This document shows, piece by piece, positions 1 to 7,756 of a DNA stretch of 22,648 bases (within the stretch, counting starts at the first letter, position 1; the number at the start of each line of letters is the position of its first letter). Source of the stretch: Cellvibrionales bacterium UBA1969 (GTDB taxonomy: Bacteria > Pseudomonadota > Gammaproteobacteria > Pseudomonadales > UBA7434); the NCBI GenBank assembly GCA_002339085.1, contig DDDX01000097.1:4090-26737 (forward strand), given 5' to 3'. Both the position numbers and the translations under genes were made by a program. The notes under the pieces are model-generated. The model was not told the origin of the DNA. It saw only the letters and a list, made by a program, of their open reading frames with translations, and made no database searches.

Positions 1-854
1 CCGCGCATGACATGGCTCGCGAATGGAGCATTATGTCCGCGTTAGATAAGCACAGTGATGTTCCCGTTCCTAAAATGCTGGGCTATTGTGATGACCTTAA
101 GGTCAATCAAGCGCCTTTTTATGTCATGAGTTTTGTTGAAGGGCTTATTATTCGCGATCAAGCCTCAGCTAGCCATCTTACTGAAGCACAATGCTTAACC
201 GCCACCCATTCCTTAATAGACACACAAGTCGCTTTTCATTCAGTCGATATCGATGCTGTTGGCTTATCGGGATTAGCAAAAAAACGTAGCCATTATATAG
301 AACGGCAACTAAAACGCTGGCGTAAGCAAATTGACGCCGCAAAAATACGTGAACTGCCGCTTCTCGATGCCCTACACCAACGCTTATCAAAAAATATTCC
401 CGCGGAGCAAACGCGACCTGGACTAGCGCACGGTGATTATCGATTTGATAATACCGTGCTGTCTGATGACTGCCGTATTGCCGCAGTTTTGGACTGGGAG
501 TTATGTACGATCGGAGACCCTATCGCCGATTTTGTTTGGTCACTGCTTTATTGGGCCGAACCCAAGGATTCAATTACTTGGCTATTGGATCCGCCGACAC
601 TTAACCCCCATTTCATTCAACGTGATGCGGTCGTTGATCTGTATGCTCAACGCTCAGGCTTAGACTTATCGAAACTGGATTACTACCTAGCTTTTAGCTG
701 GTGGAAACAAGCATGTATTGTTGAAGGCGTCTACGCCAGACTTAAGCAGGGAGCCAGTGGCGGAATGAAGGTTGATTCGATTGACGCGATTGCAACCCGT
801 GTCGACAGTTATTTAGCAGTGGCCTCTGAATTAGCGGATCAAGCCAGCTTATAA
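1..854 (+). CDS. Phosphotransferase family protein (APH superfamily), 5' end outside window
   Basis: This is a kinase-like protein of the aminoglycoside phosphotransferase (APH/choline kinase) superfamily. The frame is open to the left edge (codons from base 3 read A-H-D before the first Met), and homologues carry the nucleotide-binding start of the N-lobe further upstream, so the gene begins outside the window. About 283 residues are visible. The Brenner-type catalytic motif HGDYRFDN and the following metal-binding segment VLDWELCTIGDP are intact, so the enzyme looks functional. The substrate cannot be told. Many members with this look sit next to acyl-CoA dehydrogenase and SDR genes and have unknown small-molecule substrates; true antibiotic resistance is unlikely. 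An SDR gene follows 38 bases downstream on the same strand and is probably cotranscribed. Confidence 0.88.
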   Translation, partial: AHDMAREWSIMSALDKHSDVPVPKMLGYCDDLKVNQAPFYVMSFVEGLIIRDQASASHLTEAQCLTATHSLIDTQVAFHSVDIDAVGLSGLAKKRSHYIERQLKRWRKQIDAAKIRELPLLDALHQRLSKNIPAEQTRPGLAHGDYRFDNTVLSDDCRIAAVLDWELCTIGDPIADFVWSLLYWAEPKDSITWLLDPPTLNPHFIQRDAVVDLYAQRSGLDLSKLDYYLAFSWWKQACIVEGVYARLKQGASGGMKVDSIDAIATRVDSYLAVASELADQASL

Positions 855-892
855 ATGCATTTGTATTTAATTTATTCTTACAGGAGTCAATT

Positions 893-1891
893 ATGAAAGT
901 ACTCATTACCGGCGCTACCGGCTTCATTGGCAACCACGTTACCCGCATGTGCCTTGAACAAGGCGATGAGGTCCGCGTGATGGTAATGCCTGGCGAAGAT
1001 CGCTCTCCTCTAGATGGTATGGCAGTGGAATTTGTTGAAGGAAACCTACTTGACCCCGCCTCTTTAACGCACTGTGTTGAAGATGTCGAGGGGCTTTACC
1101 ATTTAGCCGCCCTCTTCGCTGTCTGGACAAAGGACCCTTTTTTGCATCACAAAGTCAACATCAATGGCGCACAGGCAATGATGGCAGCAGCCCAAGCAGC
1201 AGGCGTGAAAAAAATTGTTTTCACTTCCAGCATCGCTGCCTTAGGCGTACTGGGTAATGGCCAGCTAAGTGACGAGGAAACATTTTACAACAGCTGGGAA
1301 GATGGCAGTGAATACATTATCTCTAAGTTTATTAGTCACCACGTTGTCAAAGGAATGGTCGCCTCTGGACTGCCTGCCACGATTGTCTGCCCTGGCTTTC
1401 CGTTTGGTCCTGGTGACCGCATGCCGACGCCAACTGGCTCATTAATCGTCAGCATCCTTAAGGGTAAAATGAAACAATATTATGATGGCGGACTCTGCGC
1501 AGTTGACGTGCGGGATGTTGCTCGGGGTCATTTATTGGCAATGGAAAAAGGCCGTATCGGTGAAACTTATTTATTGGCCAACAAGCAAGGCAACCTCTCA
1601 CAAAAAGACCTCGCGCAACTCGTCGGTAACATTGCCGGCGTACCAAACGTTGCCACCAGTTACTTATCCCCTAAGACTATGCTAACAGCTGCTAAAGTCA
1701 TGGAGTTTTGGTCGAGAATAACAGGCAAAGCACCTATGACAACCATTAAAAACTCCAAATATGTAATGCAAGATGTGTTTGTTGATCCTAGCAAAGCGAT
1801 TGACGAACTAGGCATGCCACAAACGCCAATCGAAACCGCGATTAAAGACGCGGTTAGCTGGTTCAGAGAGCAAGGTTATGATAAAAAATAA
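893..1891 (+). CDS. NAD-dependent epimerase/dehydratase family protein (extended SDR, dihydroflavonol-reductase-like)
   Basis: A 332-residue extended short-chain dehydrogenase/reductase. The N-terminal Rossmann motif GATGFIG (residues 7-13) has the GxxGxxG spacing for NAD(P). The catalytic Ser is in the TSS at 111-113 and the active-site pair is Y141/K145 (YIISK). Overall it resembles the dihydroflavonol-4-reductase/3-beta-HSD-like branch, which includes the hopanoid-associated HpnA group, so an NAD(P)H-dependent reduction of a carbonyl or a sugar/sterol-like substrate is likely, but the substrate is not readable. A good ribosome site (CAGGAG) lies just before ATG 893. It sits between the phosphotransferase gene and a small membrane protein gene that starts at or overlaps its 3' end; the three probably form one transcript. 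Confidence 0.9.
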   Translation: MKVLITGATGFIGNHVTRMCLEQGDEVRVMVMPGEDRSPLDGMAVEFVEGNLLDPASLTHCVEDVEGLYHLAALFAVWTKDPFLHHKVNINGAQAMMAAAQAAGVKKIVFTSSIAALGVLGNGQLSDEETFYNSWEDGSEYIISKFISHHVVKGMVASGLPATIVCPGFPFGPGDRMPTPTGSLIVSILKGKMKQYYDGGLCAVDVRDVARGHLLAMEKGRIGETYLLANKQGNLSQKDLAQLVGNIAGVPNVATSYLSPKTMLTAAKVMEFWSRITGKAPMTTIKNSKYVMQDVFVDPSKAIDELGMPQTPIETAIKDAVSWFREQGYDKK

Positions 1892-1936
1892 AATTTACTT
1901 CCCAAATTCGTTTATTGGACAGGCGCATTCGATTTT
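1878..1936 (+). other. Candidate out-of-frame start and CCCAAAT slippery heptamer for the small membrane protein
   Basis: ATG 1878 overlaps the last 14 bases of the upstream SDR gene and reads MIKNKIYFPN in frame 3. Continuing in that frame stops at TGA 2004-2006 after 42 codons. At 1901-1907 the zero frame reads C CCA AAT, which fits the X-XXY-YYZ pattern of a -1 slippery site. Slipping there gives MIKNKIYFPN joined to FVYWTGAFDF and on through the downstream frame, a 135-residue protein. A lost base in the C run of a once continuous gene explains the same data at least as well. Confidence 0.35.
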
Positions 1937-2284
1937 GTGGTTGCTACAGCTTGCTGGTACGGCGCAATCTCTAATCCGGCAGCGGGTTATTTCGTATCAC
2001 TTATGACGCTCGGTATGTTCCTTGCCATGGCTGCAGCCTGTTTAATGTGGGCATCTAAGGATATGGTCAACCGTTCGCCGGTAATTTTTTGGCAGGGGCT
2101 TGTGCGTCTAACCGCAGTATCAGCCGTGCTTTATGCGGTACCTAACGGATTGGCAACGCCACCTGAATACGCACTGGTAGTATTTGATGGCACTATTGGT
2201 TTGGTTTATATACTGGGTATGATGAAGGTCACCGGCAACTCACTCGGCAGCTTATTACTCTGCCAGACTAAAAATAGCGAATAG
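1937..2284 (+). CDS. Small hydrophobic membrane protein of unknown function, start uncertain
   Basis: I do not recognise this family. The protein is strongly hydrophobic, with about four predicted membrane segments (around the first 20 residues, then the regions GYFVSLMTLGMFLAMA, QGLVRLTAVSAVLYAV and FDGTIGLVYILGMM) and a short polar tail. GTG 1937 is the first canonical start in frame, but it falls inside the first hydrophobic segment. The frame stays open back to the TAA of the upstream gene (1889-1891), and the upstream residues FVYWTGAFDF continue the membrane helix naturally. The true N-terminus therefore probably lies before 1937. The options are a non-canonical start, a frameshift mutation, or -1 frameshifting from ATG 1878 (see the separate entry). 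It follows the SDR gene without a gap and is likely cotranscribed. Confidence 0.6.
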   Translation: MVATACWYGAISNPAAGYFVSLMTLGMFLAMAAACLMWASKDMVNRSPVIFWQGLVRLTAVSAVLYAVPNGLATPPEYALVVFDGTIGLVYILGMMKVTGNSLGSLLLCQTKNSE

Positions 2285-2353
2285 ACACGCCAACTCATAA
2301 TAGCTAATCAGGGCGCTCAAGGCTCTCAACAGAAAAACAATTACTTACCGGCA

Positions 2354-2385
2354 ATTACCGATGCTATAGACATAACATCGGTAAT
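2354..2385. repeat. Perfect 10-bp inverted repeat upstream of mgtE
   Basis: The arms ATTACCGATG (2354-2363) and CATCGGTAAT (2376-2385) are exact reverse complements around a 12-base centre. No T-tract follows on either strand, so it is not a typical terminator. It lies in the 228-base gap 2285-2512, about 130 bases before the mgtE start, and could be an operator or an RNA leader hairpin. I see no recognisable M-box riboswitch or clear sigma-70 promoter in the gap. Confidence 0.5.
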
Positions 2386-2512
2386 CTTGCCTGCTTCTGA
2401 GCTTGTTGCGATAAATACTTTGCCGCATACTCTAAGTCTATTCATGGTCATACAGCTGCGATGAATCTTTTGGTTGTGATATCGCATGCTTTTTTGATAA
2501 TTCGATGCCGTT

Positions 2513-3871
2513 ATGCCAGCTAAAATCGATCACAAGCAAAATCTCTCACATAGCCAAGAAGTGGCCAAACTACTTCAGTCAGGCACCTTTCAGCATGCCC
2601 GTCATATGCTTAAAGTGCTTGCCGCTGAAGAAACGGCGCATCTCATAGATGCCTCGCCACCACCCTCTCGACAAATTTTATGGGCGCTCATTGACGAAGA
2701 AAGACGCAGCGATGTGATGCCGTTATTAGGCGATGAACTGCAAGGTCAATTTGCGCTAGAGATGGACAATGAAGAGCTCGTCGCCTTATCGGTAGAACTA
2801 GAAACCGATGACATGGTTGATATCCTTCAACAGTTACCCGAGCAAGTTACCCGGGAAGTATTGCAAGCCATGAGCGCTCAAGATCGTCAACGTGTCGCCA
2901 GCGCACTCAGTTATCCTGAGAATACTGCTGGTGGTTTGATGAACACTGACACTATTACAGTGAGAGCCAGTCATTCAATCGAGGTGGTACTTCGCTACCT
3001 CCGTCGCCATGATGCAATTCCTGAAATGACGGATAAACTCTACGTCGTCAACCGCAGTGATACCTTTATTGGCACCTTACCGCTAGCTAAAGTACTGGTT
3101 TCTGATCCGAGCAATACGGTTCGCGAAATTATGCTATCTGACGCTGAAGCTCTCCCTGTCGATATGCCGGATGATGAGGTTGCTCGTCGATTTGAGCGAA
3201 AGGATTGGGTATCGGCACCCGTTGTTAATCACGAGGGGAAACTACTTGGCCGAATCACTATCGATGATATCGTCGATGTGATTCGAGAGGACGCCGATCA
3301 TGCCCTTATGAGTCTCGCGGGTCTCGATGAAGAGGAAGATACTTTTTCCCCCGTCATAAAAACCACACCGCGCCGCGCCTTGTGGCTGGGTCTTAACTTA
3401 CTAACAGCGTTTATCGCCGCCTCAGTCATAAATGTATTTCAAGGTGCAATCGACAAAGTAGTCGCTCTAGCTATTCTCATGCCGATTGTTGCCAGCATGG
3501 GCGGCGTTGCAGGTACGCAAACCCTTACCATTGTGATTCGAGGTTTAGCTGTTGGCCATATCGAACAACACAACCAACGCTGGCTAATCTTCAGAGAGCT
3601 AAGCGTGGGACTCATCAATGCCTTTATCTGGGCTGCGGTTGTTGCAGGTGCTGCCATTGCATGGTTTAACGACTTTATCATTGGCGGCATTATCGCCGCC
3701 GCAATGGTAATCAATTTAATCACGGCCGCGCTAGCCGGTGCGGTCTTACCCTTAGTATTGAAAAAGATGGACATTGATCCGGCGCTGGCCGGCGGTGTAA
3801 TTTTAACGACCATTACCGACGTTGTTGGCTTTATGTCTTTTCTTGGCCTAGCTACTATTTTTTACGCTTAA
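2513..3871 (+). CDS. mgtE: Magnesium transporter MgtE
   Basis: A 452-residue, full-length MgtE-type Mg2+ channel of the inner membrane. The order is the family's: an N-terminal helical superhelix domain (about 20-135, rich in acidic residues such as LETDDMVDILQQL), a CBS-domain pair (about 140-260, including ITIDDIVDVIREDADH), a connecting helix, then a five-helix membrane domain from about residue 285. The membrane part carries the conserved GGVAGTQTLTIVIRGLA segment and ITDVVGF in the last helix, where the pore-lining Asp of the family resides. In studied MgtE proteins the cytosolic domains bind Mg2+ and close the pore when internal Mg2+ is high. ATG 2513 has only a weak ribosome site. The darP gene follows after 27 bases in the same direction. 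Confidence 0.95.
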   Translation: MPAKIDHKQNLSHSQEVAKLLQSGTFQHARHMLKVLAAEETAHLIDASPPPSRQILWALIDEERRSDVMPLLGDELQGQFALEMDNEELVALSVELETDDMVDILQQLPEQVTREVLQAMSAQDRQRVASALSYPENTAGGLMNTDTITVRASHSIEVVLRYLRRHDAIPEMTDKLYVVNRSDTFIGTLPLAKVLVSDPSNTVREIMLSDAEALPVDMPDDEVARRFERKDWVSAPVVNHEGKLLGRITIDDIVDVIREDADHALMSLAGLDEEEDTFSPVIKTTPRRALWLGLNLLTAFIAASVINVFQGAIDKVVALAILMPIVASMGGVAGTQTLTIVIRGLAVGHIEQHNQRWLIFRELSVGLINAFIWAAVVAGAAIAWFNDFIIGGIIAAAMVINLITAALAGAVLPLVLKKMDIDPALAGGVILTTITDVVGFMSFLGLATIFYA

Positions 3872-3898
3872 GCTTATTGTTCACTCACTAAAATAACT

Positions 3899-4426
3899 AT
3901 GGCTAAATCGCATCCCGAAAAAAGTAATGATCAAGACATACTGGTTAGTAAAAGCCAGCTCAAACGTGAAATGCATCATTTACAAGAATTAGGCAAAGCA
4001 TTAGTTAAGCTTAAGGCAGAGGAGATCGAAAAGTTATCCATTAGTGAAATACTCATTGATGCCTTAAACGAAGCTAAACGCATTAAACACCGTGAAGGAT
4101 TACGTCGACAAATGCAGTTCATTGGTAAGTTAATGCGAAAAGAACCGCCTGAAACTATCGAAAAAATAGAAGCTTACTTTGAAAAACTGCATAATCAACG
4201 TCAAAATCATACCCAACATCACCACCTTATCGAGCAATGGCGAGATCGGTTACTGAATAAAGAAAATTCTGAAATTGAAGCATTAGTGGCGCAATACCCA
4301 AATGGCGATCGACAATGGTTACGACAAATGGTCAGGCAAAGCTGGCATGAAACCGATAAAAACAAGCCCCCCGCAGCTGCTAGAAAACTATTTATTTATA
4401 TCCGTGAATTAATCAATGACGATTAA
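3899..4426 (+). CDS. darP: Ribosome-assembly protein DarP (YjgA, DUF615)
   Basis: A 175-residue, highly charged helical protein matching the YjgA/DUF615 family, now called DarP in E. coli, which associates with late 50S ribosomal precursors and helps 50S maturation. The diagnostic stretch is SKSQLKREMHHLQELGKALV at the N-terminus, followed by LIDALNEAKRIKHREGLRRQ and FIGKLMRKE. The length is normal. It lies 27 bases after mgtE, so the two may share a transcript although their functions are unrelated beyond a possible link between Mg2+ and ribosome stability. Its stop codon overlaps the stop of the convergent lipoprotein gene by four bases, leaving no room for an intergenic terminator. Confidence 0.92.
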   Translation: MAKSHPEKSNDQDILVSKSQLKREMHHLQELGKALVKLKAEEIEKLSISEILIDALNEAKRIKHREGLRRQMQFIGKLMRKEPPETIEKIEAYFEKLHNQRQNHTQHHHLIEQWRDRLLNKENSEIEALVAQYPNGDRQWLRQMVRQSWHETDKNKPPAAARKLFIYIRELINDD

Positions 4427-5268
4427 GGCGTAAAGTCAACCTCAACTCGCATCTCTGCATCATCTTTTAGCCCTCTATAAGTAACGGTTAGCCGCTCCAT
4501 GTCGCCAACTAAGGTAGGCTTTGAAAATGAGCCAAGGCTAATGACATCGCCAGCCTTTAATGATCGCTTTTTGACTTTCAGTTCTTGCAGTAAAAAAAGT
4601 ATCGCATGATAGGGATGACCCATAATAACAGCGCCTCGATTAGAGGATAATAATGCACCTTTAGCATTAAAACTTTTAACCGTCATGGTAGCTAAACTAT
4701 TAATGAACGCTTGGTCAGCAGTAGCGGCTATTTTTGTGCCTGATACCCCCCATTTCACTGCTGCATTACTCTTAATAAAGTCAGGCCCTGCATAAGGGTG
4801 AGGCGGCACAGATAACAATGGCAATTCAACAAAGGCCATGATATGGCTAATATGCTCAGCAACAGATTCAATGCTGTTGGCGTAATTGATTTCAGCACTG
4901 TTAACAACGGCTAACAAGTCCGCCTCAAAAGCTAAACGTTGAAATTGAGCGTGATCAATACGCTGTGGTGACGCTAATACCGTGTCTGAGAATAAGGCCC
5001 CCACCACTGGCGAAGTTAGACCAAACATATTCTGCGCAGCCGAACCGGCTAACGCCACTTTATAACCTACAATGGGAGTGACTTCTGCACGACGATCAAT
5101 CATTTGCCACTGTTCGACTTTTGCCGCCGCAACAGATAGTTGATATGCGACACCCGATTCGGCACTATCAACTACATCCGTATTCGAGCAAGCGGTCAAA
5201 AGCAGCAGAATAACCCACAATGGTCGGTGCAATTGATACCAGAAAAAAGAGCGCAGATCTTTAAACAT
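4423..5268 (-). CDS. Lipoprotein with 2-keto-4-pentenoate hydratase / FAA-hydrolase-like fold
   Basis: A 281-residue protein with an N-terminal signal anchor ending in the lipobox L-T-A-C (Cys27). Ser at +2 fits outer-membrane sorting, so the protein should be exported and lipid-anchored. The rest resembles the MhpD/2-keto-4-pentenoate hydratase branch of the fumarylacetoacetase superfamily: GYKVALAGSAAQ, FEADLLAVV, ELPLL, NAAVKWGVSG, GAVIMGHPYHAILFLLQEL and KAGDVISLGS appear in family order. Metal ligands in that family come from an ExE pair plus a later Glu; here the pair reads EAD. Activity in the periplasm is unproven, and a binding role is possible. A ribosome site (GAGG) overlaps the TGA stop of the upstream FAD dehydrogenase, with seven bases between the genes, so the two are translationally linked. 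Confidence 0.78.
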   Translation of the reverse strand: MFKDLRSFFWYQLHRPLWVILLLLTACSNTDVVDSAESGVAYQLSVAAAKVEQWQMIDRRAEVTPIVGYKVALAGSAAQNMFGLTSPVVGALFSDTVLASPQRIDHAQFQRLAFEADLLAVVNSAEINYANSIESVAEHISHIMAFVELPLLSVPPHPYAGPDFIKSNAAVKWGVSGTKIAATADQAFINSLATMTVKSFNAKGALLSSNRGAVIMGHPYHAILFLLQELKVKKRSLKAGDVISLGSFSKPTLVGDMERLTVTYRGLKDDAEMRVEVDFTP

Positions 5269-5275
5269 AAATACC

Positions 5276-6646
5276 TCAAATAACCCGCCCAGGGTTTAGA
5301 ATATTATTCGGATCCATGGCTTTTTTTAAGGCACGCATCAAGTCAATTTCTTGCTCTGATCGGCATAAAGATAAATATTGGCGCTTCATGGTACCAATAC
5401 CGTGTTCAGCAGTAATAGTGCCGCCCACCGTACCCACCAAAGTATAAACACGCTCATAAATCGAATCGACATCGTCCTCGCGCCCCGTCCATGCAATGAT
5501 ATGCAAATTGCCATCGGCCATATGACCAAACGTACACAACTGAAGGTTTTTGAAGGACGCCACCAATTCGACCTCTACGGTATGAACAAAGCTCGCCATT
5601 TGACTGATTGGGACACCGATATCAAAGTTTGCCCGATACTTAACCTTAGCCAGTATATCAATGACACCATCACGCAATTGCCAAAAGCGATTCACGTCTC
5701 TTTCTGACTGGGCAACAACGGCATCATTAAGCAGGCCAGCATCAAGACAGGCCTGAAGTTTCCAATTAAAGCAGTCGTCATCGCGTGCTGGATCATTGCC
5801 TTCGATTTCGATTAACACATAAAAAGAGTGATCATCAGCCAGCACTGGCATTAATTGCTGATTCATCTGCCGCACTTGTTTAACGTAGTTATCCCACATC
5901 AACTCAAATGTAGTCACCCTCGAAAAATTACGCTGCATATACTGAAGAAAAGATACTACTTGAGAAAAATTAGAAAACCCACACAAGGCGCTTTGCTTAG
6001 TTAACGGTTTAGGATACAAACGTAAAACGACTTCAGTGACAACACCCAGAGTTCCCTCACTTCCAACAAATAACTGTTTTAAATCATAGCCGGCATTATT
6101 TTTAAGCATTTTATTCATTGATCGAATGACGGTACCGTCGGCCGTTACTGCCTCTAGCCCTAATACTAAAGCGCGAGTCATGCCATAACTCAGCACTTGA
6201 TTACCACCCGCATTAGTGGCCACATTACCACCAATGGTGCAACTGCCTCTGGCACCCAAATCCAGTGGCAGATAAAAACCAACATCATTAGCTGCCTGCT
6301 GTAATTGTTCAAGGGGGGTGCCCGCTAACGCTGTGATTGTCATAGATTCGACATCTACATCCGTAATACCGCTAAGCAACTCCAAAGATAAAACGATCTC
6401 GGAGCCTTGCGGCGTAGAGCCACCCGACAGGCCTGTCATGCCACCTTGAGTGACAATGGGTAAACTACTCTTATTACAGAACGCAAGCAACTTAGAAACA
6501 TCAAAAACTGTCTTTGCACGAACAACAATATCTGGTGTATGAGCCGACTCACCACTCCAATCAACAGAATATTTAGCACTCACTTGTTGGCCTGAAAGCA
6601 CTTGACCAGGGAAAAAAACAGAAAGATCTTTTATTACATCTACCAT
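5276..6646 (-). CDS. FAD-linked D-2-hydroxyacid dehydrogenase (GlcD/D-lactate/D-2-hydroxyglutarate dehydrogenase type)
   Basis: A 456-residue flavoprotein with an N-terminal PCMH-type FAD-binding domain and the C-terminal FAD-oxidase domain of the GlcD/DLD/D2HGDH family, which oxidises D-2-hydroxy acids to 2-oxo acids. Visible motifs are TQGGMTGLSGGSTP and CTIGGNVATNAGGNQVLSYG (FAD binding), NNAGYDLKQLFVGSEGTLGV, the metal-site pair GHMADGNLH and TAEHGIG, and the terminal NPNNILNPGRVI. All expected catalytic segments are present. The frame can extend to TTG 6709, but that adds 21 residues that do not look like the family; ATG 6646 (MVDVIKDLS) is preferred. It is the first gene of a two-gene unit with the lipoprotein hydratase-like gene. 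The exact substrate (D-lactate, glycolate or 2-hydroxyglutarate) cannot be decided. Confidence 0.88.
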   Translation of the reverse strand: MVDVIKDLSVFFPGQVLSGQQVSAKYSVDWSGESAHTPDIVVRAKTVFDVSKLLAFCNKSSLPIVTQGGMTGLSGGSTPQGSEIVLSLELLSGITDVDVESMTITALAGTPLEQLQQAANDVGFYLPLDLGARGSCTIGGNVATNAGGNQVLSYGMTRALVLGLEAVTADGTVIRSMNKMLKNNAGYDLKQLFVGSEGTLGVVTEVVLRLYPKPLTKQSALCGFSNFSQVVSFLQYMQRNFSRVTTFELMWDNYVKQVRQMNQQLMPVLADDHSFYVLIEIEGNDPARDDDCFNWKLQACLDAGLLNDAVVAQSERDVNRFWQLRDGVIDILAKVKYRANFDIGVPISQMASFVHTVEVELVASFKNLQLCTFGHMADGNLHIIAWTGREDDVDSIYERVYTLVGTVGGTITAEHGIGTMKRQYLSLCRSEQEIDLMRALKKAMDPNNILNPGRVI

Positions 6647-6847
6647 AAAAGTTAAATCCAAAAGACAACTGTGACAATTATCCTTAATAAGAAGATTATT
6701 TACAATCAAGAAAAAACTTAATATTCTTTTTTATATTTTTAAAACGTGTAAACTTTGCAGTCCATACTAATAAACAGTAAAAAAGGAATTTTTGGCAATA
6801 TTTTCTGATAGAAACACTCAGGCAAGCGAGAGCGACATAAACCACAC

Positions 6848-7756
6848 ATGGAAATTCAACCTAAACCTCCACGAATCAATACTGAGCAGAACACCCTGAA
6901 AGGAGTTTTCCTGGGGCTGTTTACAGTTCTTATTGGCAGCATCCTTTCTGTCGTTGTAAAGCTGATAGCCAGCGATGTCAATGTATTTACGATTGTATTC
7001 TCTCAATTCACTCTATGCCTGTTATGCACAGTGCCATGGATCATTCAACAAGGAGTGAAAGAGCTCAAGACAAACCAACCGATGACCCACTTTACAAGGG
7101 GTATCTTTGGCTGCCTAAGCTTTTATGCTTTTTATTTTTCTATTAACCATATCCCTTTAGCCGAAGCGACACTATTACGCCATAGTGCACCTCTAATAGT
7201 CCCATTAATCTTATTCATATGTTTTAAAACCAGCATCCCTTCTTTAAGATGGCTGGCTTTATGCTTGGGTTTTATTGGCATAGCAATAATACTAAGGCCA
7301 TCAGGCGAGCAAATCAGTCCGTGGCATATCGTCGGTCTGTTTTCAGGGATAGGACTAGCATTCTCAATGGTATTGACACGTAGATTAAGTAAAGATGAGC
7401 CCGAAAAAAGAATATTATTTTATTACTTTCTTATTTCATTAATTGTGTCACTTCCCTTTTTCATTACACATTTTGAACCCATTCCGCTTAGAGTATTGCC
7501 TGGGTTATTATTAATTGGCTTCGGCATGTATTTCGCATTCATACCCTATACCCGAGCTTATGCCTACGCAAAATCATCGATAGTATCGGCGACCAGTTAT
7601 TTCGCTGTCATATACGCGGGGTTTTTTGATTGGCTAATATGGAACACCCTTCCCGAAAAATACGCCATAATCGGCACTCTGATCATCCTATTTGCTGGGT
7701 TCATTATTCTTCGCCAAAGCATGGATGAAGAAAAAAGAAATCAGGAATTATGCTAA
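6848..7756 (+). CDS. EamA/DMT-family transporter
   Basis: A 302-residue inner-membrane protein of the drug/metabolite transporter superfamily with two EamA repeats and about ten membrane helices. The first repeat spans roughly 18-150 (LTRGIF-like loop, SFYAFYFSINHIPLAEATLL, then LGFIGIAIILRP) and the second roughly 155-290 (ending in GTLIILFAGFIILR). The motif pattern of helix 4, IPLAEATLLRHSAPLIVPL, is typical of the family. Substrate and direction cannot be deduced; members export amino acids, nucleobases or other metabolites. It starts 201 bases from the divergent FAD dehydrogenase start (ATG 6646). That AT-rich gap must hold promoters for both directions, but no convincing pair of -35/-10 boxes stands out. 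The stop codon overlaps the ATG of the next SDR gene. Confidence 0.88.
   Translation: MEIQPKPPRINTEQNTLKGVFLGLFTVLIGSILSVVVKLIASDVNVFTIVFSQFTLCLLCTVPWIIQQGVKELKTNQPMTHFTRGIFGCLSFYAFYFSINHIPLAEATLLRHSAPLIVPLILFICFKTSIPSLRWLALCLGFIGIAIILRPSGEQISPWHIVGLFSGIGLAFSMVLTRRLSKDEPEKRILFYYFLISLIVSLPFFITHFEPIPLRVLPGLLLIGFGMYFAFIPYTRAYAYAKSSIVSATSYFAVIYAGFFDWLIWNTLPEKYAIIGTLIILFAGFIILRQSMDEEKRNQELC

Noticed and set aside
1..854. Aminoglycoside resistance gene
   Set aside because: The superfamily motifs are present, but the context (SDR gene) and sequence resemble acyl-CoA-dehydrogenase-associated phosphotransferases rather than known resistance enzymes.
2341..2451. A 36-codon minus-strand ORF (MTMNRLRVCGKVFIATSS...) in the gap before mgtE, overlapping the inverted repeat
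   Set aside because: The composition looks faintly protein-like, but there is no convincing ribosome site, no recognisable family and the ORF is short enough to arise by chance. It might be a remnant of a lost gene.
3439..3813. A 124-codon minus-strand ORF
   Set aside because: It is antisense to the conserved membrane domain of MgtE, with low-complexity Ala/Thr/Ile content typical of a shadow frame.
6647..6847. Divergent promoters between the FAD dehydrogenase and the DMT transporter
   Set aside because: The region is AT-rich and must contain promoters, but no -35/-10 pair with acceptable spacing and match was clear enough to annotate.
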